Assembly: GCA_016302965.1 (NCBI GenBank)
Contig: JAEDMP010000028.1
Location: 1-26,982, forward strand
Reading direction: 5' to 3'
DNA length: 26,982 nt
Origin: Bacteroidaceae bacterium
Lineage (GTDB): Bacteria; Bacteroidota; Bacteroidia; Bacteroidales; Bacteroidaceae
The notes beneath the pieces were generated by a model, which saw only the letters and a list, made by a program, of their open reading frames with translations, was not told where the DNA came from and ran no database searches. Positions 7,934 through 15,981 of the stretch are shown in pieces. Numbering within the stretch: position 1 is the first letter of the stretch; every line of letters starts with the position of its first letter. The position numbers and the translations under genes are program-made.

Positions 7934-9376
7934 ATGAAAACGGAAAGACCACTGAAGAGACTGCCATCGGATGAGATGGAACGGAAAGTGGAGCGGATGA
8001 TCAGGCAGCATCAGCTCCTCTCTGACAGGGGACTCCACCTGGTGGCAATCAGCGGAGGTGCAGACAGTGTGGCTTTGATGCGCGTGCTGCTCGCCTTGGG
8101 TTATCGGGTAGAGGCAACACATTGCAACTTCCATCTTCGGGGAGAAGAGTCCGACCGTGACGAACAGTTTGTCGTCAGTCTGTGTGAACAGCTTCAGGTG
8201 CCTCTTCATCGCATCCATTTCGACACCCGTGAGTATGCCCGACTGCATCACGAGAGCATTGAACTCGCTGCCAGGCATCTGCGATACCGCTATTTCGAGC
8301 AGTTGCGAGCCGATCTGGAAGCCGAGTCGGTCTGCGTTGCACATCATCGTGACGATCAGGTGGAGACCCTGATGATGAACATCGTGCGCGGTTGCGGCCT
8401 TCATGGTCTCTCGGCCATCCAGCCCCGCAATCATCATTTGGTGCGTCCGCTTCTGGCGGTCAGCCGGCAGGAGATAGAAGCCTATCTTGACCGCTTGTCA
8501 CAACCCTATGTCACGGATAGTACCAACCTCGGCGACGAGGCTACCCGCAACCGTTTTCGCCATCATCTCGTTCCCTTGCTCAGCGAGCTGAACCCCTCGT
8601 TTGCTGTCCATACAGCAAAATTGGCTGAGCGGATGCAGCAGGCAGAACCCCTCTTGGCCTTCGCTTCGCGTGAGATCTGGCGGCGGGGAGCTGAGGAGGG
8701 GGGCTTGGATGCCAACCGGATTTCACTGACATGGCTGAAGGATTTCTGCCTGCGTGAGCTGCATAGTGGCGAAGCCTGGCGGGCTCTGCTGTATGAGTGG
8801 CTGAGTGGGAAACGGTTCTCGGGAGTGGTCTTCGACCAGCTCTGCGATACCATCTCTTCGGCCATTCAATCCCAAACATGCTCTTCTGATGTACCGTACA
8901 AGGGTTGCCAGCTTTTTTCCTCAGCTACCCACGACGCTCTGCTCGACCGGGGATGGCTATTGCTGGAGCCACATTTCAAGCCGTTCAAGCCCCTGCGCAT
9001 TCCTGAGCCCGGCACTTATGTCGTGGGCGACGGTGCATGCAGGCTGAAGATGGAAGAGGTGGCGGTAGATGCATCCTTTGCCGTTTCCCGACAAGCGATG
9101 ACAGCTACGATTGATGCCGCTTTTCTTCATTATCCCCTTTGTCTTCGTCATGCTGAATCAGGCGACCGCTTTGTGCCTTTTGGCATGAAGGGATCCAAGC
9201 TGGTGAGCGATTATCTCACCGACCGCAAACGATCCCTCTTCGACAAACGCCGTCAACTGGTGCTCACTGATGCACAGGGCGAGATACTGTGGTTGGTGGG
9301 CGAACGAATTGATAACCGTTGCCGGATGACGGCATCGTCAGCCCGGGCGGCAATCGTGACCTTGCAGAATGGATAG
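7934..9376 (+). CDS. tilS: TilS, tRNA(Ile)-lysidine synthetase
   Basis: TilS is an essential N-type ATP pyrophosphatase that converts C34 of tRNA-Ile2 to lysidine, switching its charging and decoding from Met/AUG to Ile/AUA. The PP-loop SGGADS (residues 40-45) follows an LVAI strand. The family segments ATHCNFHLRGEESDRDE (about 61-77) and VAHHRDDQVETLMMNIVRGCGLHGL are present. The C-terminal domain, with RHAESGDRFVPFGMKGSKLVSDYL, is the TilS C-terminal substrate-binding region. At 480 residues the protein is full length. No other tilS signal occurs in the window. Confidence 0.96.
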   Translation: MKTERPLKRLPSDEMERKVERMIRQHQLLSDRGLHLVAISGGADSVALMRVLLALGYRVEATHCNFHLRGEESDRDEQFVVSLCEQLQVPLHRIHFDTREYARLHHESIELAARHLRYRYFEQLRADLEAESVCVAHHRDDQVETLMMNIVRGCGLHGLSAIQPRNHHLVRPLLAVSRQEIEAYLDRLSQPYVTDSTNLGDEATRNRFRHHLVPLLSELNPSFAVHTAKLAERMQQAEPLLAFASREIWRRGAEEGGLDANRISLTWLKDFCLRELHSGEAWRALLYEWLSGKRFSGVVFDQLCDTISSAIQSQTCSSDVPYKGCQLFSSATHDALLDRGWLLLEPHFKPFKPLRIPEPGTYVVGDGACRLKMEEVAVDASFAVSRQAMTATIDAAFLHYPLCLRHAESGDRFVPFGMKGSKLVSDYLTDRKRSLFDKRRQLVLTDAQGEILWLVGERIDNRCRMTASSARAAIVTLQNG

Positions 9377-9394
9377 CATTTTTTTTGTAAAACT

Positions 9395-9426
9395 ATTGGA
9401 TGATTCGTCATTTTTTCTTATCTTTG
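9395..9426 (+). promoter_or_regulatory. Promoter for the LruC/DUF285 lipoprotein gene
   Basis: A -7 box TATCTTTG (9419-9426) matches TAnnTTTG fully and is followed by CACC. An ATTG -33-like box (9395-9398) lies 20 bp upstream, the expected spacing. It sits 19 bp after the tilS stop and about 97 bp before the ATG at 9524, so the lipoprotein gene and probably deoD are transcribed separately from tilS. Confidence 0.8.
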
Positions 9427-9523
9427 CACCGAAAAGTACGTGATGCTTCAGCAAGGCATCAAAATTGAAACAAGAAAAAGAAAATTGGAGTAACCGATTT
9501 CACCCACAACCCCGATTCACCAG

Positions 9524-12322
9524 ATGAAATCAATCATTAGAAAAATGGTGTGGATACTAAGTGTCATTTGTACGCTTGCCACCTTCCAAGCCTGTATGGA
9601 AACCGTATACTATCAGGCACCCACTGTGGAACCAGAGGAATCTGAGATTACAGAGGTACCCCTCCTGTTCGACTGGAGCATGTCGCAGCATCTGGATATA
9701 CAGCTGAAAAGCGATGTGAACACCCGTGTGGCCATCTATCAAGATGCTGCCATGCAGCATCTCATGTACACCACCATCCTGGAGGCCAACAAGCTCGAAA
9801 ACATCACCATTACAGCCCTCAAGATGCAGGATAAACTGTATCTTGCGTACCTCAATCGGGAGGGGGAGACGGTTTGTCGCACCATTGATGTCGCCCGCAA
9901 ACAGGTGAGCACACGTGCCGTCTACATCTCAGGCGACATCACCGATGCTGCTGAAATGTTGCCGGCGGCCAAAGGCAACAAGACCATTGTCTTCTCGCCC
10001 AACAACTCTGTCTACGGAACCATCCTGTTTGAGGATATGTATCCGGCGATGGGCGACTATGATATGAACGACTTTGTGTTGGGCTACCGCAAACAATACA
10101 GCTGCAACGAGACCACTGAAACGCTGACCATCACTCTGCAAGTGCGCGCCATCGGCGGCAAACTCCCGTTTGTGCCGGGGGTGGAGGTGATGGGAGTGGA
10201 TGTGGACGGACTCGATGTAAGCTGGACGACATCCGACGACCGGCTCTCGGTGGACCATGTCTCTGTAAATGATGCCAGCGGCACGCCTGTGTTCCTTGTC
10301 AATGGGGCACAAAACCTCAAGGCGAAGGGGGGCTACTTCAATGTGAATCAGCCCAAGCTGCCCATTGACCAGCTGCCATCGGTCACCATCACACTCTCGC
10401 GCTCCATCGACAACCAGACCCGGTTGGACATCCAGGACAGAGACCTGAACTTCTTCATTTACAATACACAGACACGCGTGGAGATTCATGAGAAGAATAC
10501 ACCCGTCACACGATTCGCTTCCAACACCGATGAGAAGAATTTCCACATGGAGGGGTTGGTATGGGCATTCCGCGTGGAAGGCTATATGCCGCATACCATT
10601 GAAGGCCAAAAGATTGACAGGGTATTCCCCAAAATCGCCGGCTGGATGAGAAGCTCCGGCAATAAATATGTGGACTGGATTACGGAATACGACCCGGAGC
10701 TGGTGATTGAGTACACACAGGAAACAGGCGATATGGGTGAAGCCGGACAGGAGCAGGAGCCTTTTGTACGCATCGGACAGGACGTCGTTGAAGCGCCCGC
10801 TGCTGGCGGCACGGTGGAGATACCGGTTGAAGCCAACTGCGAGTTTGATGTCAGCTTTGGCGAGAAGGGATGGATTTATGATTTCGACAAGGCTGATGGA
10901 AAACTGATTCTCTATGTCTACAATAATTATAATGGCTCGGACAAGAGTGCCACCATCACCCTTACTCCCACCACCGATATCAACAAGAAATTCACCTTCC
11001 AACTCAACCAAAAGACCGAGGCTTACACTGGCACGCAAATCAAGGCCAACGAAACATTCCGCAACAATATGGAAAACCTCGTCATTGCCAACGGCGGCAC
11101 TATTGATGACGTGAAGATTGTGAACATCATTGGCCATAGCGACAAGTATAAAGGGTATGCCAAAACCGACCTTCCTGCCAACGTGTATGATATCACGGAC
11201 GGCAATTTCAAAGACCGTGTTTATATGGAATGGGATGCCGCCAACGCCACGATTACAGTATCCACCCCGGGAGCCATCGTCAGCACTGGCAACACCTGCA
11301 GCAACATGTTCAAGAAATGCTACGGATTGGAGCAAGTAAACCTGTCGGGACTCGACATCTCGAGAAGCAACCAGTTGTCTTCGATGTTTTTCGATTGCAA
11401 GAAACTAAGGCATGTCGACCTCACACCGCTCAATACGGCTCGTGTGACCGGGATGAATGGCGTGTTCACGATGTGCGAGGGGCTACAGACCGTAAACGTG
11501 AGCGGATTGAATACAGCCAACGTTACCACGATGGCTAATGTGTTCGACCGCTGCTACTCGTTGCAGTCTGTCGATATCAGTTCGTGGAACATGGAAAAGG
11601 TGACCAACATGACCCGCATGTTCTGGAATTGCCGCTCGCTTGCCGACGTGAAGCTGAATGGTTCGAAGACCTCTTTGGCTGCCGATGGAGTCAGTGAAAT
11701 GTTCAATGGCTGCTATATGTTGAGGACAATCGACCTGTCTTTGTTCGATTTTCACGATGTCCTGTATTTCAGCTCCACCTTTGCCAACTGCCAGAGCCTT
11801 CAGAACCTCGTGTTCGGACGGAACAATACCTCAAAAATCCAGAGCCTTGAGAAATCCTTCACTTCTGTGGGAGGCAATGGGGAGTTCACTTGTGTCAATG
11901 CCGACTTCTCGTCGGTCACCACGATGAACTCGGCATTCAAGGGGTGTACAGCCACCTCCATCAATCTCTCCGGCTGGAAGACCAACTCGGTTCAGAATCT
12001 TGGCGCTACCTTCCAGGGGTGCCAACAGGCCACGACAATCAAGCTCACGGGATGGACTGTCGACAAGGTGACCTCTTTCGGCATGATGTTTGGAAGCGAC
12101 AAGGCGATAGAAGAAATAGATTTGGGTACCGCTTTCAATCTTCCTGCAACTGCAGATCTCGACTATATGTTCTACAATATGACAGTTGGCAAGACGAACA
12201 AAGCGACACTCAAATGTACGCGTACCACGTATGATGTGATACAGCGTTACATGTCCACTCATACCACCTATAATAGCAAACCATTCCTTGCTCAGTTCTG
12301 TATCTTCAGTATCTACGAGTAA
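9524..12322 (+). CDS. Surface lipoprotein: LruC/DUF4842 + BACON-like + DUF285 (BspA-type) repeats
   Basis: A 932-residue predicted lipoprotein. The signal peptide ends in a lipobox at C24 (TFQAC). Residues about 160-390 hold the LruC/DUF4842 type region, recognised by the acidic motif FEDMYPAMGDYDMNDFVLGY (169-188), possibly metal-binding. Residues about 413-497 are a BACON-like beta-sandwich starting FVRIGQDVVEAPAAGG. Residues about 590-870 are tandem DUF285 units of about 24-26 residues with the recurring pattern MF..C..L..VDLS..NT..VT.M, the repeat family of BspA-like Bacteroidales surface proteins. The mix is typical of proteins that bind host or environmental ligands, but no ligand can be named. 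It has its own promoter, and deoD starts 26 bp after its stop. Confidence 0.85.
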   Translation: MKSIIRKMVWILSVICTLATFQACMETVYYQAPTVEPEESEITEVPLLFDWSMSQHLDIQLKSDVNTRVAIYQDAAMQHLMYTTILEANKLENITITALKMQDKLYLAYLNREGETVCRTIDVARKQVSTRAVYISGDITDAAEMLPAAKGNKTIVFSPNNSVYGTILFEDMYPAMGDYDMNDFVLGYRKQYSCNETTETLTITLQVRAIGGKLPFVPGVEVMGVDVDGLDVSWTTSDDRLSVDHVSVNDASGTPVFLVNGAQNLKAKGGYFNVNQPKLPIDQLPSVTITLSRSIDNQTRLDIQDRDLNFFIYNTQTRVEIHEKNTPVTRFASNTDEKNFHMEGLVWAFRVEGYMPHTIEGQKIDRVFPKIAGWMRSSGNKYVDWITEYDPELVIEYTQETGDMGEAGQEQEPFVRIGQDVVEAPAAGGTVEIPVEANCEFDVSFGEKGWIYDFDKADGKLILYVYNNYNGSDKSATITLTPTTDINKKFTFQLNQKTEAYTGTQIKANETFRNNMENLVIANGGTIDDVKIVNIIGHSDKYKGYAKTDLPANVYDITDGNFKDRVYMEWDAANATITVSTPGAIVSTGNTCSNMFKKCYGLEQVNLSGLDISRSNQLSSMFFDCKKLRHVDLTPLNTARVTGMNGVFTMCEGLQTVNVSGLNTANVTTMANVFDRCYSLQSVDISSWNMEKVTNMTRMFWNCRSLADVKLNGSKTSLAADGVSEMFNGCYMLRTIDLSLFDFHDVLYFSSTFANCQSLQNLVFGRNNTSKIQSLEKSFTSVGGNGEFTCVNADFSSVTTMNSAFKGCTATSINLSGWKTNSVQNLGATFQGCQQATTIKLTGWTVDKVTSFGMMFGSDKAIEEIDLGTAFNLPATADLDYMFYNMTVGKTNKATLKCTRTTYDVIQRYMSTHTTYNSKPFLAQFCIFSIYE

Positions 12323-12348
12323 AATTTTTGTTTATAAAATTATATCAG

Positions 12349-13065
12349 ATGGAAACACCACACATTTCAGCGGTTGAAGGCGCATTCGCCAAAACCGTCC
12401 TTATGCCTGGCGACCCCCTCCGGGCCAAATATATTGCAGAGAATTTTCTTGAGGATGTCCAGTTGGTCACCTCCGTACGTAACATGCTCGGCTATACGGG
12501 CACTTATCATGGTCAGCGCGTTTCGGTGATGGCCAGTGGTATGGGCATGCCCAGCATCGGCATCTACTCCTATGAGCTCTACAAGTTTTTTGGCGTAGAG
12601 AATATCATCCGCATCGGGTCGGCAGGCAGCTATCGTGACTGGCTGAAGGTGATGGATGTGACCTTGGCCGAATATGCGGTGAGCGAGACCTCCTACGCCC
12701 AGGTGCAGGGTGGATATGCCGAAAGCCGTATCGAGCCTACGCCCGAAGTGAATGCCCTGATTATGGAGAAGGCTGAACAACTGGGAATAGCCTGCAAAAC
12801 GAGCGTGGTTCATTCGAGCGATGTGTTCTATCATGAGCCTTCAACAGGCACGTGGAAAGAGCTTGCCGACAAGATGGGAGCCGACTGTGTGGAGATGGAG
12901 AGCTTTGCACTCTTCCACAATGCCCACGTATTGGGCAAACGGGCTGCCTGTCTGCTCACCATCAGCGACTCCTTTGTCAGTCACGAGGAACTCTCTGCCG
13001 AGGACCGTCAGAACACTTTCCGTGATATGATGGTGCTGGCTCTCGAAACTGCCATCTGCCTCTGA
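12349..13065 (+). CDS. deoD: DeoD-type purine nucleoside phosphorylase
   Basis: This enzyme phosphorolyses purine (deoxy)nucleosides to free base and (deoxy)ribose-1-phosphate in nucleoside salvage. The opening METPHISAVEGAFAKTVLMP resembles E. coli DeoD closely, followed by GDPLRAKYIAENFLEDV (including the phosphate-binding GDPxR), GMGMPSIGIYSYEL, RIGSAGSY, the VEMESFALF nucleoside-binding segment, and SDSFVSHEELSAEDRQ in place of the usual SDH region. The hexameric PNP-1 class length (238 residues) fits. The frame is open back to a TTG at 12328, but the homology starts at ATG 12349, which I use. A stop-to-start gap of 26 bp suggests cotranscription with the lipoprotein gene. Confidence 0.95.
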   Translation: METPHISAVEGAFAKTVLMPGDPLRAKYIAENFLEDVQLVTSVRNMLGYTGTYHGQRVSVMASGMGMPSIGIYSYELYKFFGVENIIRIGSAGSYRDWLKVMDVTLAEYAVSETSYAQVQGGYAESRIEPTPEVNALIMEKAEQLGIACKTSVVHSSDVFYHEPSTGTWKELADKMGADCVEMESFALFHNAHVLGKRAACLLTISDSFVSHEELSAEDRQNTFRDMMVLALETAICL

Positions 13066-13144
13066 CCGTAACATACCCGGTTATTCATGTGACTGTCCGT
13101 TTGCAGGAATGTTGCGATAGCCGATATGACGGGCTTGTCGATAG

Positions 13145-13177
13145 GGGAAGTGGGAAACCTGTAGTTTTTCACTTCCC
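13145..13177. terminator. 14-bp stem-loop after deoD, probable terminator
   Basis: Positions 13145-13158 pair with 13164-13177 across all 14 positions (two G-T pairs on the plus strand) around a 5-nt loop, CTGTA. The stem lies 80 bp after the deoD stop and 45 bp before the glycosyltransferase ATG. The plus-strand downstream tail AATTAATTGTATT is T-rich but not a clean T-run, so it could be a terminator, an mRNA-stabilising hairpin or part of the glycosyltransferase leader. Confidence 0.55.
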
Positions 13178-13221
13178 AATTAATTGTATTCCAGTGTAAG
13201 TAAAAAAAGACAGGGTTGCGC

Positions 13222-14151
13222 ATGAAAGTATCTGTCCTTATTCCTATATATAACGTAGAAAGCGTTTTCGCCCGTTGTCTTGACGCAGTTTTTTCACAGA
13301 CATACGGGGATATAGACTATGTATTTGTCAACGACTGCACGCCCGACAACAGCATGGCGGTGCTGGCCCGGAAATGTGAGCAATATCCGCATCGTGCCGC
13401 CAGCGTCCGCATCATCACCAACAGCACCAACCAGGGGATTGCCCAGGTAAGGAATACGCTGTTGGACAACGCCCAAGGGGATTATGTTCTTTTTGTGGAC
13501 AGTGACGACTGGATAGAGCCCGACATGGTGGAACTGCTGGTCGGGGAGGCCGTGGCCAAGAATGCGGATGTGGTGGGCTGTAACTATTACGAAGACCGGC
13601 CGGGTGGCTCCGCAATCGTGGCTCAGGATTATCCACGAGAGCATACGGAGGCCATGAAAGCGATGACCCTGCTGAAAATCAAGGGAGTGCTCTGGAAACT
13701 CCTGGTGAGGCGGAGCGTTTTGGTGGAGTGCCAGTTGCGCTTTGCCCGTGACATCGATTTTGGGGAGGACTATATCTTCTGTTGCAAACTGTTTTACTAT
13801 GCGCGCTCTTTCGCAAGCGTCAAGAAGGCACTGTATCATTACGTGCAGTATGATTCCAACAACTATTGCAGCATGGATATCGACAAGCGGATAGACAGCT
13901 TTGCCAAAGCCATCGCCGAGGTGGAACGTTTTTATCGACAGCACGGCGTGTATGACAGTTTGGAGAAGGAGTTGACCATCCGGAAATTTCTCAACAAGTC
14001 ACAGTATGTGCTGGACAAAAAGAGCAGGAACATCCGGAAATGGTGTCGGCTTTTTCCCGAGTCGAATGGCACTTGGCGTGAATTGAACTACAGCATGGGC
14101 AACCGAATCAGGTTCTTCATGGCGGAGATGTCGGCCCGCTGGTTGCGATGA
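13222..14151 (+). CDS. Family 2 glycosyltransferase (GT-A fold)
   Basis: A 309-residue GT2-family enzyme that should transfer a sugar from a nucleotide-sugar donor to a surface glycan or lipid-linked acceptor. The opening MKVSVLIPIYNVE is the classic GT-A start, followed by FVNDCTPDNS (the metal/nucleotide-binding Asp), NQGIAQVRNTLLDNAQGDYV and VDSDDW, the DxD-like motif. The later FGEDYIFCCKLFY contains the ED commonly found at the catalytic base position. No transmembrane helix is evident. The open frame extends to a TTG at 13216, but ATG 13222 gives the canonical start. It lies alone, not in a polysaccharide cluster, so its pathway is unknown. Confidence 0.9.
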   Translation: MKVSVLIPIYNVESVFARCLDAVFSQTYGDIDYVFVNDCTPDNSMAVLARKCEQYPHRAASVRIITNSTNQGIAQVRNTLLDNAQGDYVLFVDSDDWIEPDMVELLVGEAVAKNADVVGCNYYEDRPGGSAIVAQDYPREHTEAMKAMTLLKIKGVLWKLLVRRSVLVECQLRFARDIDFGEDYIFCCKLFYYARSFASVKKALYHYVQYDSNNYCSMDIDKRIDSFAKAIAEVERFYRQHGVYDSLEKELTIRKFLNKSQYVLDKKSRNIRKWCRLFPESNGTWRELNYSMGNRIRFFMAEMSARWLR

Positions 14152-14207
14152 TTTTTTATATCCAAAATATCGCCCCATTATTTGGTGGTTCCGTTTTTTT
14201 TTTGCAG

Positions 14208-14215
14208 TACTTTTG
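14208..14215 (+). promoter_or_regulatory. Possible -7 box upstream of a tiny ORF
   Basis: TACTTTTG matches TAnnTTTG and is followed by CAGGCA. The nearest TTTG upstream (14181-14184) is 23 bp away, slightly long for the consensus spacing of 19-21. It points rightward into a region with no recognised gene, so it may drive the tiny ORF at 14242 or a small RNA antisense to the end of the envelope cluster. Confidence 0.4.
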
Positions 14216-14241
14216 CAGGCATAAGTAAAAACATTTTTACC

Positions 14242-14391
14242 ATGCCGAACAGAGTAGCCCGGGCTCTGCATGTCCAGCATGACCGCTGTGTCAACAAAAA
14301 CAGCATGCTTTTGTGGCATGTGTCTATTGATTCAGTATGGCTTTTCCAAAGCTGTCTACAGTTTCAGTTAATGAAAGAAAAAAGTGTCTAG
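14242..14391 (+). CDS. Doubtful 49-codon ORF of unknown function
   Basis: The ORF starts 26 bp after a good -7-like box and encodes a 49-residue peptide beginning MPNRVARALHVQHDRC, with three cysteines, no signal peptide and no transmembrane segment. I do not recognise it. Its last residues (FQLMKEKSV) and DNA resemble a plus-strand segment near 24552-24585 (FQLVMNKAS), which could mean a shared repeat rather than a real gene. A noncoding RNA is an equally good reading. Confidence 0.2.
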   Translation: MPNRVARALHVQHDRCVNKNSMLLWHVSIDSVWLFQSCLQFQLMKEKSV

Positions 14392-14463
14392 TGAAATCAG
14401 GAAAAGACAGCATCTGCCCAAATCTGGGGGGGCAAAGACATAAATCTGCGCAAAAAAGATCCA

Positions 14464-14492
14464 TTTTAATGATGTGATATGTTTATGGGGTT
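14464..14492. repeat. 29-bp repeat, copy A (downstream of the cluster's last gene)
   Basis: Matches 18605-18633 at 27 of 29 positions, in the same orientation. In the second copy this sequence is the leader and start codon of the secreted protein at 17970-18611; here the equivalent codon reads ATT instead of ATG on the minus strand. It starts 17 bp beyond the stop of the transglutaminase-like gene, where a further gene of the cluster would begin. Confidence 0.75.
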
Positions 14493-14508
14493 CATCCTGA
14501 TTCCTGTA

Positions 14509-15981
14509 TCACCACAATTGGATTTTTGGTTTCTCGGAACGATATTTCGGCATACACATACCTATTCCAGCACCAATGTAGGTGGGGTCGCAGATGATGT
14601 ATCTCTTCTGTTGATAGATATATCCGTCACCTTGCACGGTGGGGTCGTTGAAGCATACAGCCGTGCATTCATGGCCAGGATACTGTACGAGATGAACATC
14701 CAGCCCCAAGAGATTCCTTACCAGAAATGCGAATAGGATGGAACGGTCTTCGCAGTCGTTTTTGGGATAGTAGAAATTCTCCTCTACAAAATAGGACTTC
14801 TCATAACCGTGCTGGTCGCCATCCGTAGCATATTGGAACGCGTGTTGGATGAAATGCAACAGTTTCCTTGCTGCATCCGGTTTGGAGAGATGGGCGATGT
14901 ATGGTCGGAATTGTTTCAGTAAATCTTCCCGCAACAGCGGCAGAATGCTTGATTTGGCATAGCAGGGGATATCCATTTGGGGATAATGTCTGAACATCTC
15001 CATTACGGGCGTGTTCACGATAGTCTTGATGGTTATATCCTGATAGTTCAACACACAAGGATGGTCGGTCCCGGTATGCTGTATGATGATACCTCCAGAA
15101 ATCAAAGGATTGACATATCTGCCTGCGTCCACATCGGCAGCAATCTTACAAGTGTAGATGGGTTTCAAGGATTCCGTCGATGGGCTTTTGCTGTCCTTGA
15201 AGGTGAAATACTTATGCCCATTCATCTCAATGAAGGGTCGTTCGTAGATCATCTGCGTAAAGGGGATCAGCAGCAGCAGTTCTTCGTCCGTCTTCGCCAG
15301 GCGCACATCGTAGCCCATCGTGGTCAGTATCGTGTGTTGCAGCAGAATACGGTCGCTACCGCTATGTGAGGCCAGCAACTTGTCGGCATAATGGCGAACC
15401 ATATCAACTGTCAGCCAATCATTGAGATGCATGTTTTGGACCATATTGCCCAATGAGGGAACCACTTCCTTTGCCGACCGTTTCTGATAAGCCGTCCAGG
15501 CAGAAGAGAGGTGCTGTTTGTCCAATGAGGGTAGAGGGGGGAATTCCGCCTTTGGTCCCTTCAAAGTGATGCCGTAGAAAGAGAATGGGATTTGCTCCAT
15601 CCGGACAGGAGGAACAACGGGTGTTGACGGAGTTGGGGAAGTAGCCTGTTTGGGGCGATCCACGGGTTGTGGCGACGGCTGAACCTCAGGCTCAGGCTGC
15701 TCTTGCGGAACTGTTGTTACGGGATTGGTTACCGGCTCGTCATAGCCCTTGGGAAGCACTTTCGGCTTGGGAGTTTCCTGCCGTTTGATGCCTTTGAAGG
15801 TCTCAAAACGTTCCCATACCCCTTTCAGGTAAGTGGCATAATCAGCCAACACGCCTTCCTTGTAACGATAGAATCTGTCCAGCATGTTCTGACGGTAAGC
15901 GTCAAAGTTGTTGGTGTCTTGGGCTGCAGCCGGTGCCGATAAACCAAGTAGGGTTAGCAGTATGAAACAGTTGCTTTTCAT
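14509..15981 (-). CDS. Secreted transglutaminase-like (papain-fold) protein, last gene of envelope cluster
   Basis: A 490-residue protein with a type I signal peptide (1-20, cleaved near APAAAQ/D). An N-terminal helical region (about 22-70, rich in Tyr and Arg) is followed by a proline/glutamine-rich linker (about 72-128) and a roughly 360-residue globular part. Its C-terminus carries a transglutaminase-like triad: C410 in NDCEDRS, H437 in YPGHECTAV and D465 in CDPTYIGAG. Bacterial members of this superfamily are usually cysteine proteases or peptide cross-linkers or hydrolases acting on envelope proteins, so I infer a periplasmic or surface processing role. Its ATG overlaps the stop of the LPP20-like gene by one base (TGATG), indicating translational coupling. 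No substrate can be read from the sequence. Confidence 0.8.
   Translation of the reverse strand: MKSNCFILLTLLGLSAPAAAQDTNNFDAYRQNMLDRFYRYKEGVLADYATYLKGVWERFETFKGIKRQETPKPKVLPKGYDEPVTNPVTTVPQEQPEPEVQPSPQPVDRPKQATSPTPSTPVVPPVRMEQIPFSFYGITLKGPKAEFPPLPSLDKQHLSSAWTAYQKRSAKEVVPSLGNMVQNMHLNDWLTVDMVRHYADKLLASHSGSDRILLQHTILTTMGYDVRLAKTDEELLLLIPFTQMIYERPFIEMNGHKYFTFKDSKSPSTESLKPIYTCKIAADVDAGRYVNPLISGGIIIQHTGTDHPCVLNYQDITIKTIVNTPVMEMFRHYPQMDIPCYAKSSILPLLREDLLKQFRPYIAHLSKPDAARKLLHFIQHAFQYATDGDQHGYEKSYFVEENFYYPKNDCEDRSILFAFLVRNLLGLDVHLVQYPGHECTAVCFNDPTVQGDGYIYQQKRYIICDPTYIGAGIGMCMPKYRSEKPKIQLW

Larger units (their letters stand above)
14152..14508. other. 357-bp intergenic stretch between convergent units
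   Basis: The stretch lies between the glycosyltransferase stop and the end of the leftward envelope cluster. It holds a plus-strand TAnnTTTG box (14208-14215), a 49-codon ORF (14242-14391), small hairpins (for example 14250-14254 with 14264-14268), a G7 run (14426-14432), and a 29-bp copy of the sequence around the start of the gene at 17970-18611 (14464-14492). No obvious rho-independent terminator is visible. Confidence 0.6.

Noticed and set aside
9929..11335. 468-codon minus-strand frame opposite the LruC/DUF285 lipoprotein gene
   Set aside because: The plus-strand product has a lipobox, recognised domains and a promoter; the minus-strand frame has none of these.
12328..12348. Upstream TTG start for deoD
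   Set aside because: It adds seven residues not present in DeoD relatives; the ATG at 12349 matches the conserved N-terminus.
14256..14265. Perfect 10-bp palindrome AGCCCGGGCT as an operator
   Set aside because: It lies inside the tiny ORF, downstream of the promoter-like box, and a single short palindrome is expected by chance in this length of DNA.
14426..14432. G7 run as a phase-variation tract
   Set aside because: It is in no reading frame of a credible gene and is not placed between promoter boxes.
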